DNA of 64,000 bases from Gigaspora rosea (taxonomy: Eukaryota > Glomeromycota > Glomeromycetes > Diversisporales > Gigasporaceae): contig QKWP01000102.1 of NCBI GenBank assembly GCA_003550325.1, forward strand, positions 403,648 through 467,647, given 5' to 3'. Positions 55,175 through 64,000 of this stretch are shown here, one piece after another. The position numbers and the translations under genes are program-made. The notes under the pieces are model-generated. The model saw only the letters and a list, made by a program, of their open reading frames with translations. It did not search any database and was not told the DNA's origin. Each line of letters starts with the position of its first letter. Position 1 is the stretch's first letter.

Positions 55175-55520
55175 GATTCATTTTTATTTAAAGTGATTTA
55201 GTATAAAATTTATTTTTAAATTTTGAAAAATTGCATATTATAATAACTCAGTCGCCAATTCTGGTTATATTGACGCTCTCCAAAATGAAGAAATTGTCCG
55301 ATATATCCAGATATCAGTTTAAGCAGAAGCATTTACATATTAAGTGCATAAGTCCAAATTATTAAAAGGGTCAGTAAAGTCTGATGTTTTACATTCAAAT
55401 GTCGATTCAAACAGAGTGTATTGACTTTAAGTATATAAAATAACATAGAAACAAATAGAATTGTACAATTAGGATTAATGTTAGAGCAACTTGGCATCTA
55501 TTATTTCTTAATAAAATTAA

Positions 55521-55751
55521 CAGGGTTTTTCGATTTTTAACAGCTGCCCTACTTTGTTTAGTGCGTCAGGGGTACGTCGAGTGTAACTTGATTTGCATAA
55601 GGGAATACAAAGTAAAATTTCTGATTATATATATAATTGGACATTTACTTTGTATCCGCAAGCCAGGAATATGTTCTACTTATGCAAACTCAAGTTACCC
55701 TGACGCACTGAACAAAATCGGGCAGCTGTTAAAAATCGAAAAAAACCACTG
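55521..55751. mobile_element. hAT-like palindromic MITE, 231 bp
   Basis: Ends CAGGGTTTTTCGATTTTTAA and, inverted, CAGTGGTTTTTTTCGATTTT fit the CAGNG hAT start. The arms continue through ACAGCTGCCC, GTGCGTCAGGG and TTTGCATAAG, so most of the element is palindromic. TAATAAAATT occurs close to both ends (55509-55518, 55753-55762), but offset from the termini by one or two bases, so the duplication is not certain. Plus-strand frame 55561-55755 is only the palindrome read through. Confidence 0.78.
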
Positions 55752-55880
55752 CTAATAAAATTTTGAGTTATTCCTGCTCTAGGAGATTCCTATCAATAGT
55801 TAGATACGTGTATATTATATGAAATCAGCAAGTTTTTTTAAACTATGAAAAACAATTATTGCATCTTTATGCATAATAGT

Positions 55881-56857
55881 TAGGGTGCGAAACGGGCCGG
55901 GTCGGGTCGGGCTTTCTAAGACCCGAAACAGAGCCCGAAATTTTTTTTTAGGCCCGATTTCAAGCCCAAGCCCGACAAAAAGCCCGTTAAACAAACCGGG
56001 CCGGGCCTTGTTATAAATCGGGCTCAAGCCCGACAAAAAAGCCCGCTAAGCAAACCGGGCCGGGCTTTATTTAAATTCGGCCCAAGCCCGGTCCGGCCCG
56101 TATTTCATATAGATTTTTGACTCTGACGGCAGAAGATGCCATCGGAAATCGTATTAAAACCTTTTTTTAAGAGCCGATAGTATAGTGTTGAAACCGATAG
56201 CATGGATAATAATATATTCGAAATGTTCTTCTAATCTATATTCGTTCACCAGACTTACTTGTCTGACTTTTTGATTTCTTACTAAGGGTATGTTTTCCTA
56301 CCTAGTAAAGTTTACGTACATACGTACGTATGGTGCAAGTCTAAAAATCACAATTATTTCAGGACAAAAATTAAAATCTTATTCCTTAAAAAAAAGATAA
56401 TCAAGTAACACAATTTAAATCAATATCTACTTCTGTAACGAATAAGGTAAAATTGAGGTTTTTATTCTTGCACCGTATCGGTTAGTGCACAAGAATTAAA
56501 TTTCTTACCCCTACATTATAACTACAATATAAGGTATTTTCCAATATACTTTTGCTTTTTGCTTTTTTTTTTCAACAAAACCCGAGTTCGGCTTTTGTTG
56601 AAAAAAAAAAGCAAAAAGCAAAAGCATATTTGAAAATACCTATAGTATATATATGCGTATATACGTAATCTACCTCTAGGGTTTACCGGGCCTAACCGGG
56701 CCTAATCGGGTATATTACAGAGGCCCGGGACCAGCCCGATATTTTTTAGGCCCGACCCGAGCCCGGCCCGCTTTATAAAAATGTGAGCCCGAAACTAGGC
56801 CCGAGCCCGGCCCGGCCCGCTAATTTCCGGGTTTAGCCCGGCCCACTCTGCACCCTA
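55881..56857. mobile_element. GC-rich-ended hAT-like element (CCGGGCC repeats)
   Basis: It is 977 bp with the perfect 8-bp duplication ATAATAGT (55873-55880 and 56858-56865). Termini TAGGGTGCGAAACGGGCCGG and, inverted, TAGGGTGCAGAGTGGGCCGG. About 200 bp at each end are packed with GGGCCGGGC and AAGCCCGA words in opposite orientation, far more GC-rich than the window. The interior is AT-rich and includes a perfect-looking hairpin at 56532-56641. No transposase. Confidence 0.93.
56532..56641. repeat. 110-bp hairpin nested in the GC-rich hAT-like element
   Basis: AGGTATTTTCCAATATAC and TTTTGCTTTTTGCTTTTTTT at the left match inverted AAAAAGCAAAAAGCAAAAGC and GAAAATACCT at the right. The loop is about CCCGAGTTCG with TTTTGTTGAA/TTCAACAAAA closing it. 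A small foldback, or a structured RNA if transcribed. Confidence 0.8.
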
Positions 56858-56865
56858 ATAATAGT

Positions 56866-57831
56866 TCATTTAAATTATGATATCAAGCATAGTACCTATC
56901 ATATGAATGACTATTTAACTGTATGCTTTATTGAAGTACGAATCATTTTAACCTTTGATTAACAGCTGCTTGACAGGTAATACTATTCACTACTATAAAT
57001 CAAGTATTTATTTGCTAGAATAGTTTTAAGTACATTGAACTTAAATAGAAAGTTCGAATCGATAGAAATTTTGGGTAATGCAACACGGTACGGATAAATG
57101 TATGTAAATTTTTTTTCCCTTTATAGCCAAAAGAAATTGTGATAGGTCACAAGGACAAAAGGACTAATTAAGAAATAAGTGCTTGACCTAAACCAATTTT
57201 TGGTATGTATCTTCCACTATGTTCAAGATAAATGATAAATTGCTTTTTTTTTTATTAATATATTCTTTTTCGTTTTTCAATTCCAAAATTGATGTATATG
57301 ATGATACACGAAACTGATATACAAAAGTATTCGCCTAATTTCTTTATTCAAAATTACAGTGTACCGTTGGAACACAAAGTGACACATTTTATGACTAGCG
57401 ATTTAGTATTTTTGCGTTCTGGGTGTTTTTGTGCTTTAGTATTTTTGTGGTTTAATGTTTTTATGTTGTAAATTATTTTCTATGAAAGGAATGCATATTA
57501 TGCATAAAAAAGTCTCTGATGGATGGCGTGAAACCAGCTTTATTCCCCGGTTCTTATTTATACAGTACTTCTATACTGTTTCTTCTCGATTATTGCTCAG
57601 ATTTCAGATTCGTGCTGATCTGGAATTTTCATAATTCTTTTTTGATTATACAGTATATCTTTTTTTTTACTTTTTTTATGATATACGAGTTTTTTAAACT
57701 ATTAGTTACAAACAAATAGTAAAAGTCGCTGGCTAAAAAAAAAAAAAGAAAGAAAAAGAGAGAGAGAAAAGAAAAGAAAACGAAAGATGATTTGTGATTT
57801 GTAATTAAATTGTATTGAATGTTTCAATTAT
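56866..57831. other. AT-rich stretch, no gene seen
   Basis: Two short plus-strand frames (57289-57471 and 57519-57719) are Phe/Leu-rich and lack domains; I treat them as chance. A purine tract AAGAAAGAAAAAGAGAGAGA lies at 57746-57780. Confidence 0.45.
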
Positions 57832-58133
57832 TAGGCCACGCAAAGTTAATTTTTCGTTTTGCATAACCCGCCGACCCAATTTTTCCGAAAAATTCCTATT
57901 CTGCCAATTATTCCATTTTTGCCATTTAATTTTTTAATTTTTCTCCGGTGTCATCCGATGCTGACCTTAATTTTCCGGAATTACCCGATAGATCCGATAA
58001 AAAAATTCAAAATTTTCTGATTCCATGTGCAAGTTAATTTTTTTTTTTAAAAAAAAAAAAAAAATCCGACCCGCCGACCGGAATTTTGAAACACCAGGTT
58101 ATGCAAAACGAAAAATCAACTATGCATGGCCCT
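57832..58133. mobile_element. TAGGCC MITE family, copy 2
   Basis: TAGGCCACGCAAAGTTAATT at the left and CAACTATGCATGGCC at the right. It shares CGACCCAATTTTTCC and GGTGTCATCCGATG with the other copies, and is shorter than copy 1 because of internal loss. Confidence 0.7.
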
Positions 58134-58839
58134 ATGTTTTTCATTATCGTCGCCTGGCCAGATGACTTTATTAGCACAGAAAGGAAATGTACGGGAATCT
58201 TTTCTACCGAACATAGACTCTAGGTATAAATATCAAGGTATCTACCTTAAATAATCCATCCGTCCAAATTAACATTCACACTTTATAACAAAATTACATA
58301 TTCATGACTAAGTAAATATGTCGTAGATTAGTTCTTGACTACTATCGCAATGTAATTAATGTGAATTCTAATTACACGACGAGTCTTTATTTTGTCATCA
58401 TTTATTGTTACACGCAATATGTAAATAAATTTGAATAAGTTTCATTGGAATTATCTTGACATCTACTGTATCATGATTACAGTAAAGAATTCTATCATTG
58501 AATTTAATAATTGGCATACACAGTGGTTAAGTTGAATTAGTATTGGAATTATCATAATTTTTTATAAGTTACTTAAAAATTTTTGTTGCAGAACTTACTC
58601 GTTTTAAAGTTGAATTAGTTGCATCAGAATGATCTTGATCTCTATTATGATTTGTTGTAAAGAAAAATGCAGCATATATAGTGGTTAAAGTTGAATTAAT
58701 ATCAGAATTATTGCGATTTTTATGTATAAATTTTTACGGAACTTACTACTATTCTAAAAGACCTAGTGTGTGGTTAAGATTGAGTTGCATTGGAATTATA
58801 ATTGTTTGCTGTAAAGAATTCCGTTACAAGACTTATTTG

Positions 58840-59133
58840 GGGGTCGTTTAAAGCAGGGTGCAATCACGTGATATGGCGCCAATCAACTTGTTTGTTTTGA
58901 TCAACCCGGATCAGCCCGACAAAGAAACAAAGAAGAAAAAAAGTGAAAACCGCAAAAATACAAGAAACGAGTGTCAAAACCTACCTTGGGGCATTAACAA
59001 AAAATGTCGGGAAGGCAATTTTACTATAACACTATCCCTAACCCTAACCGCCGACTAACCGCCGACTAACCCTTACCCTAACTTTAATTAAAAAGTCAAA
59101 ATCATATGACTGCACCCTGCTTTAAACGACCCC
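58840..59133 (+). mobile_element. GGGGTCGTTTAAA MITE, copy 3
   Basis: It is 294 bp with the perfect 8-bp duplication CTTATTTG (58832-58839 and 59134-59141). Ends GGGGTCGTTTAAAGCAGGGT and, inverted, the same sequence. Internal CCCTAACCCTAACC and ACCGCCGACTAACC words form a telomere-like tract. The 66-codon frame at 58858-59058 is within the MITE and is not called a gene. Confidence 0.92.
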
Positions 59134-59400
59134 CTTATTTGCTAAGGGTATTCTCGTAATTTCTATTATAAGTCATAGTAAAAATTCTATCATGACCACA
59201 GTTATGATTAGTGCTTGGATCCGGATTACAAAATCCGGATGTATCCGGATATAAAAAGGGTAACGGATTATATTTTTGCAAAGCGGATAATAAATCCGGA
59301 TTTTTATTTCAGCTATTATAAATCCGATTTTTATCCAGATATTATGCTAATCAACATCAGCCAATCAGAGAAATTTAACGTGACTTTTATCAAAAAAGTA

Positions 59401-59622
59401 TTTTAAATTCTGGAGTATCTAAAAAATTTTCTCGTTGCAGACCTTTTCTTCTTCGCCCAGTAAATTACCTAACTCCCCAAAAACTACATCGCTGTCTCTA
59501 GGCTGAAGGTTCAAAAATAGCAATGCAGCTTCCAGAGAGTTATGTAATTTACTGGACGAAACGAAAAGATTCAGGGAAACGAGAAAATTTTTGGGTGTTC
59601 CAAGAATTTATGATAATAACTG
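59401..59622. mobile_element. Mariner-like palindromic MITE, copy 1 (left end damaged)
   Basis: The right end reads, inverted, CAGTTATTATCATAAATTCT with TA outside it. The left arm is recognisable from AAATTCTGGAGTATCTAAAA and ATTTTCTCGTTGCAG but its terminus is lost. The centre has CAGTAAATTACCTAACTC and its complement. Confidence 0.7.
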
Positions 59623-59789
59623 TAGAACAGGATATCTATCCGGATATCCAATAAGATATATGGACTCAGGTTTAATTTGATTCACATAGTTAAAATGTTC
59701 GACATGTTGAATAACATAATTTGAATCAACATGTCAAGCTTTTCAATTCTGGCCAGCATCATTTAATAAGAAAAAAATTTTTGGAATTA

Positions 59790-60004
59790 CAGCATTATCA
59801 TAAATTCTGGGATACCTAAAAAATTTTCTCGTTTCCTGAATCTATTCTGTTTCGTCCGTTAAATTACTTAATTCTCCGGAAACTACATCGAACCTTCAGT
59901 CCGGAGACAGCAATGTAGTTTCCGATGAGTTAGGTAATTTACCGTACGGAACAGAAAAAATTCGAGAAAATTTTTTTGTGTTCCAGAATTTATGGTAATA
60001 GCTG
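59790..60004. mobile_element. Mariner-like palindromic MITE, copy 2
   Basis: It is 215 bp, flanked by TA on both sides. Termini CAGCATTATCATAAATTCTG and, inverted, CAGCTATTACCATAAATTCT. Arms match through GATACCTAAAAAATTTTCTC and GTTAAATTACTTAA. A TA duplication with CAGY ends suggests the Tc1/mariner group. Confidence 0.8.
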
Positions 60005-60245
60005 TAAATCCGGATACAATCCGGATTATAAACCGGATAACCAACACATATCCGGATATAAATTCGGATTAGAGAAAGTGAAAGAAGAAATCTATCCGGA
60101 TATCCAGTTTAGTATCCGGATCCAAGCACTAGTTATGATTAATTTGTATTACCACGATTCCTAGCAATTTACTGTATAAAGAATTCTGTTACAGATGCTC
60201 GAACTCGAACATATATTAAAGTTAGTATTAAATTATCGTGATTTC

Positions 60246-60610
60246 TATGCAAAGTTAATTTTTCGTTTGCATTATCTGCTGACCCATTTTTTCAATTTTT
60301 CTAAATTTTTTTTTATCCCATTGTGTCAATTGTTCGATGTTTGACAATATTTTTCCGCTATTCACATCCGGTGTCACCCGATGGAGACCTTAATTTCCCG
60401 TAATTTCCGATAGGACTGGCAAAAAAAACACGACTGCCGACCTAATTTTTTTGATTCCTTGTTGTGCAAAATAAAAAAAAAAACTTACATAACCTTAGAT
60501 GTGAACATTATTCTATTATTTTGCAGTTAATTAAAGAAAAAAAAAATCCGAGCAACCGACCCATGTTTTCAGATTCCATGTAATGCGAAACGAAAAATCA
60601 ACTTTGCATA
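60246..60610. mobile_element. TAGGCC MITE family, copy 3 (outer TAGGCC lost)
   Basis: TATGCAAAGTTAATTTTTCG at the left and CGAAAAATCAACTTTGCATA at the right are inverted. Internal CCGACCTAATTTTTTTGATT and CCGACCCATGTTTTCAGATT are family words. Confidence 0.72.
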
Positions 60611-61165
60611 GTGTGAGCCCCGAAATATGCCCCGGTAGCACGTGGTGATCGAGGTGCCGCAGTACGGAATCAGTGGTTAGGACAATCAATTACCATATTT
60701 GAGCTTCCCTTGGTTAAAACTTATTGGTTATAATGGATTTACTGATTTTAATGTTTAAAAGCATTAAATGGGATTTATTGGATTTAATGATGAAATGGTT
60801 TTAATCAATTTAATGGATAAAAGGTAAAGGGAGCTTTTTTAAATATCGAGATCTTGAAATAAAAAATCCAAAAATGGCCAGTATCATGCTGTATTTGCGG
60901 TTTTTTTTTTCTTTTATAAACATATGCGTTTTTCAGAGCAAAAGTAAAATGGCGCAGGAAAATCAGGCGCGTATTGACAAAATGGTCATAGTATGAATTC
61001 AATTCATGGTACCTTTCGATTCTGCCAAAATCGATTACCTGCAATAATCAGCAAATTGAAAATCGTTGCTGGTTTTTTTTTCTTTTTTTTCCTAAGGCAA
61101 TTTTTTTTAATTTGCCTTTCTCTTTCTTTTTAACCCACTTTTTTTGAATTTATTTTTTTTTTTTT
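60611..61165. other. Complex non-repeat stretch, possible LTR fragment
   Basis: It starts TGTGAGCCCCGAAATATGCC, then GGTAGCACGTGGTGATCGAG, more GC-rich than its surroundings, and continues with GGATTTATTGGATTTAATG-like short repeats. The TGTGAGCCCC start recalls retrotransposon LTRs, but I find no matching end or promoter signals. A 79-codon minus-strand frame at 61044-60805 has no domain. Confidence 0.3.
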
Positions 61166-61186
61166 TAAATCTGATACCTTCTCAAA

Positions 61187-61532
61187 ACTGATATAAAGTT
61201 TGTCTACCAAGTGTACCAGTTTTGGGAGGTTAGACTGTATGATTTAATTATTTAAAATAAATTAGAGCCGGGGTTAAGGAATATTATATTACTATAGATT
61301 ACTTTATGTAGTAATACAACATTGCTACATGTGCAGTAAATAATACTACATTACTACATACTGATATAAAGTTTGTCTACCAAGTGTACCAGTTTTGGGA
61401 GGTTAGACTGTATGATTTAATTATTTAAAATAAATTAGAGCCGGGGTTAAGGAATATTATATTACTATAGATTACTTTATGTAGTAATACAACATTGCTA
61501 CATGTGCAGTAAATAATACTACATTACTACAT
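61187..61532. repeat. Perfect-looking 173-bp tandem duplication
   Basis: ACTGATATAAAGTTTGTCTA begins at 61187 and 61360. The two units (61187-61359 and 61360-61532) appear identical by eye. Each contains one end of a CAGTC-type MITE (GGGAGGTTAGACTGTAT) and the start of the GTAGTAATAC repeat. This is a very recent event or an assembly artefact. Confidence 0.9.
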
Positions 61533-61655
61533 ATTACTAGGTGTAGTAAGTAATACTACATTACTACATATTACTACATGTAGTAAGTAATTATTACAAT
61601 TACGGCTTAAAAAAGACTATGTAGTAATATATGTAGTAAATATAATTGTAGTAAT
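61300..61655. repeat. TTACTACAT short-repeat tract
   Basis: Alternating ACTACATTACTACATATTAC and TGTAGTAAGTAATACTACAT words on both strands give a self-complementary tract around the duplication. Confidence 0.7.
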
Positions 61656-61681
61656 TACCCATTTACGACGCCAATCACTAG

Positions 61682-61975
61682 TGCCGATTGTTCGATTTTT
61701 GGCATTCATTTTTTCCGCCATTCTCATCCGGTGTCACCCGATGGGACCTTAATTTCCTAAAATTGTCTGATAGGACTAACGGAAAAAGTATGACTGCCAA
61801 CCCAATTGTTTGATTCCTTGTCGTGCAAAATGATAAATCAACTTTGTGTAACCTTAAATGTGAGCATTATTCTATTTATTTACAATAAATTAAAAAAAAA
61901 AGACCGACCGACCGACCGACCCAAGTTTTCAGATTCCATGTAATGCAAAACGAAAAATCAACTTTGCGTGGCCTA
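61682..61975. mobile_element. TAGGCC MITE family, copy 4 (left-truncated)
   Basis: It begins inside the family consensus (GCCGATTGTTCGATTTTTGG) and ends intact with CAACTTTGCGTGGCCTAA. A short CCGA tandem (GACCGACCGACCGACC) lies at about 61903-61920. Confidence 0.72.
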
Positions 61976-62499
61976 AAAAATTATGTTACAGAACTTATCC
62001 GCCATTCCAGTGGCCATAATCTATTGAATTGATTCTGTCAAATTCGATAACCTGTCAAATCTGATAAAAATTAATATATCTAGTCCGTTTTTATGATATA
62101 AATGTAATGGTTTCAAAAACTAACCTCTCAATATTGTTACAATCCATACACTGTACATACCAGCTTTAAGGTTCAAAAGTAACGTGGTTGAATTAGTCAT
62201 ATTGAATTAACATGTTAATGTAATTTCTGCTGTGTGTTATTTTAAAAATTCAGTTATAGAACTCATCGTTATTGATAATAGTGTAATTATCATGATTTCT
62301 ATTATAAGTTACTATAAAAAAAACTCTGAAATAAAACTGGCTGTTTTGTTATCACAGTATGTGGTTAAAACTCTTGTTTGTTAGAATATTTGTAACTTCT
62401 ACCATAAATTGCAGTAAAAATTCTGTTATAAAACTTACTTGCCTAGGGATATTAACCGGGTCATAAAATAGTGACCCGGGTTCAAAACGGTTGTTGCTT

Positions 62500-63171
62500 G
62501 ATTCCCCGAAAGTTAGTTACCCGCCAGCTCATTTTACCGACCCCATATCCCCGACAGAATGTTTCACCTACAGCATTTTTTGTTGACAGAATCTTTCCTC
62601 GACATACCATGTTTTCGACCTCCCCTTGACAGGACATATTTTCGAAAAGACATTTTACTGACATGACGTATTTCAGAAAGAACATTTTTCCGACATGACA
62701 TGTTTCCGACATCTTTTTCCGGCAAGATCTTTCCCCGATTAGAATTTCGTTTAAATAGGTAGAGTGATATATTCATGTTCATCACATCACATGATTAAGC
62801 ACTCGGCCTAAATTAGGGTTAGGGTTAGGGTTAGATTAGGGTTAGTGATAGTATAATTTAGGCCGAGTTAATAGTGCTAGTAAACAAATGACGTGTGCAT
62901 GATTTCACGTGATGTGATGATCACTGGGTTTATCGTTCTTGTCGGAAAAAGTGCATTCAATAAAACTTAGTGTCGGAGAAAAGTCAAATTAGAAATATGT
63001 CATATCAGATAAATGTCTTGTCGAAAATATGAGATGTCTAGGAAAGGGGATGTCGAAAACATGGCATGTCGAGGAAAGATTCTGTCAACAAAAAGTGCTG
63101 TAGGTGAAACATTCTGTCGGGGATATGGGGTCGGTAAAATGAGCTGGCGGGTAACTAACTTTCGGGGAATC
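62500..63171. mobile_element. Inverted-repeat element nested in the outer hAT-like element
   Basis: Arms of about 130 bp begin GATTCCCCGAAAGTTAGTTA and match inverted through CCGCCAGCTCATTTTACCGA, ATATCCCCGACAGAATGTTT and GTTGACAGAATCTTTCCTCG. TGTCGGAA and TTCCGACA words continue inward, so the element is largely palindromic. No duplication is visible. Short frames here are the palindrome read through. Confidence 0.82.
62777..62931. repeat. Innermost inverted repeat with telomere-like tract
   Basis: TTCATCACATCACATGATTA at the left is mirrored by CACGTGATGTGATGATCA at the right. ACTCGGCCTAAATTA is mirrored by TAATTTAGGCCGAGT inside. The centre is TTAGGGTTAGGGTTAGGGTT (about 62813-62845). Confidence 0.78.
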
Positions 63172-64000
63172 ATACCAGAATCGTTAAAAACATGTTGACC
63201 CGGATCATGACCCGGGTTCGACAAATCGGGTGGAACCCAAATTCAAAATGACGAAACCCTAGCCCTAGTGATTTATCTAAAAAAAAAAACAGATCGCTGA
63301 AAATTTCAGATAATAAAAAACCTTGTAACTCAAGTGCTCCCGCAAAAATTATTACTTAAATCTGAAAATTAATAGAAATAATAAAATATCCCTTAATTTT
63401 ATATATTTGTCCAATTGATAAATTATTATCGAGGCTTTTTATTTATTATAGGTTGGCTTGTCTTTGATGTTAACATTAATTTGGTATGCAAATCGATATA
63501 ATTAAACAAGGTTTTGATCTATTTGGTTTCTGACCCGGGTTAGACAAAATTTGACCCGTGACCCGCGGGTTGTTTGACCCGCTCGGGTCAGCATGACCTG
63601 GGTAACATCCCTATACTTACCAATGTAGTAAGCACACGAGTTGAATTAGTATTTGAGTTATCACGATTCTATTGAAATTATCATGATATTTTTATAAAAA
63701 TTTTGTAACAAAACTTACTCGCTATTTCAGTGACCACAGTATGTGGCTAAAGTTGAGATAGTTGCATCTGAATTATAATTACTACTACTAGTTATTGTAA
63801 AAAATTCAGTTATAGAACTTATCATTAATGTGGCAAACATGGTAGTATTGCAATTGTTATAATTTCTATTGTGAATTACCGTAAAAAATCCTGTTAAAGA
63901 ACTTGCTTGCTGTTCTATTACTATAGTATGTAGTTAAGATTGAATTGGTTTGCATTAGAATTTTTACGATTTCTACCATAAGTTATAAAAATGATTTATA

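Larger units (their letters stand above)
59209..60131. mobile_element. hAT-like element with TCCGGAT-rich ends
   Basis: It is 923 bp with the perfect 8-bp duplication GTTATGAT (59201-59208 and 60132-60139). Perfect inverted termini TAGTGCTTGGATCCGGAT fit the hAT YARNG rule. ATCCGGATA words are scattered over about 130 bp at each end. The interior contains two copies of a mariner-like palindrome (59401-59622 and 59790-60004). No transposase. Confidence 0.94.
62444..63613. mobile_element. Outer hAT-like element, TAGGGAT ends, CCCGGG-rich
   Basis: It is 1170 bp with an 8-bp duplication carrying one mismatch, TACTTGCC (62436-62443) against TACTTACC (63614-63621). Ends TAGGGATATTAACCGGGTCA and, inverted, TAGGGATGTTACCCAGGTCA. 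GACCCGGGTT words cluster near both ends. It contains a second inverted-repeat element at 62500-63171. Confidence 0.85.
58300..64000. repeat. Decayed tandem array broken up by MITEs, running off the right edge
   Basis: A unit of roughly 90-150 bp recurs with CAGTATGTGGTTAAAGTTG, GAATTAGTTGCATTNGAATT, ATCATGATTTCTATTATAAG, TTACTGTAAAAAATTCTG and TTACAGAACTTACTCG. Copies are visible at about 58440-58830, 59140-59208, 60132-60245, 61976-62440 and 63614-64000. The blocks between them are identifiable insertions at 58840-59133, 59209-60131, 60246-60610 and 62444-63613, with more at 61160-61975. Two insertions carry exact 8-bp duplications that rejoin the array. No stable coding frame exists. Confidence 0.7.

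Noticed and set aside
57289..57719. Two short hydrophobic plus-strand frames
   Set aside because: No signals, no intron structure and low-complexity composition; treated as chance.
60611..61165. LTR retrotransposon starting TGTGAGCCCC
   Set aside because: No matching terminal end, promoter, primer-binding site or target duplication could be found; kept only as a low-confidence note.
62812..62845. True chromosome end
   Set aside because: The TTAGGG tract is short, internal to nested inverted repeats, and followed by ordinary sequence on both sides.
63000..63224. Frames over the 62500-63171 element on both strands
   Set aside because: Both arms of a palindrome are being read, which explains the matching open frames on opposite strands.
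1..64000. CRISPR array, tRNA or rRNA genes
   Set aside because: The tandem repeats lack the short direct repeat plus unique spacer pattern, and no tRNA cloverleaf or rRNA core sequence was recognised. The host is eukaryotic.

Overview
This is an AT-rich eukaryotic window, dense in mobile elements and almost empty of ordinary genes. Long open frames occur only in three decayed LINE retrotransposons and one intronless gene. The rest is low-complexity DNA, MITE-like inverted-repeat elements and tandem arrays. Intron-like signals are fungal in style: a TACTAAC branch site, a pyrimidine run and YAG, with GTAAG or GTATR donors. Interstitial TTAGGG tracts occur. The combination suggests an early-diverging filamentous fungus with a large repeat-rich genome. 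A glomeromycotan (arbuscular mycorrhizal) fungus is my best guess, by inference only.

Layout. 1-8106: LINE A (minus strand, running off the left edge), split by a 1.23-kb hAT-like element. 8107-12516: AT-rich spacer with small MITEs. 12517-14024: an inverted-repeat element with exon-like tandem modules and a telomere-like tract. 14091-17243: nested palindromes and foldback elements. 17250-19060: decayed repeats. 19077-30692: LINE B (minus), apparently full length between 16-bp target-site duplications and carrying two hAT-like insertions. 30709-36560: more inverted-repeat elements, including one (31499-33318) with about seven spliceable-looking mini-exon modules. 36584-44664: LINE C (minus). 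44900-50560: a TTAA-flanked MITE, tandem repeats with intron-like signals on both strands, and a SINE-like insertion. 51500-54000: small MITEs. 54266-55111: the single convincing host gene, a 281-residue type I membrane glycoprotein. 55500-64000: a string of hAT-like and mariner-like MITEs, several inserted into a decaying tandem array that runs off the right edge.

How the parts relate. The three LINEs share one architecture: a 5' end near a conserved AAAGAGT (plus-strand reading), an N-terminal domain, an ECGxxDY motif, an RRM-like segment, an APE-type endonuclease, reverse transcriptase, RNase H and a C-terminal Cys-rich segment. All carry stops and frameshifts, so none looks active now. 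The hAT-like insertions lie inside LINE coding sequence. In three cases, removing the insertion and one 8-bp duplication leaves the LINE frame open, which dates each insertion after the LINE. Almost everything after 55.5 kb is repeat inserted into repeat. The most unusual theme is a set of inverted-repeat or tandem elements whose interiors are arrays of short exon-like modules with branch-site, acceptor and donor signals.
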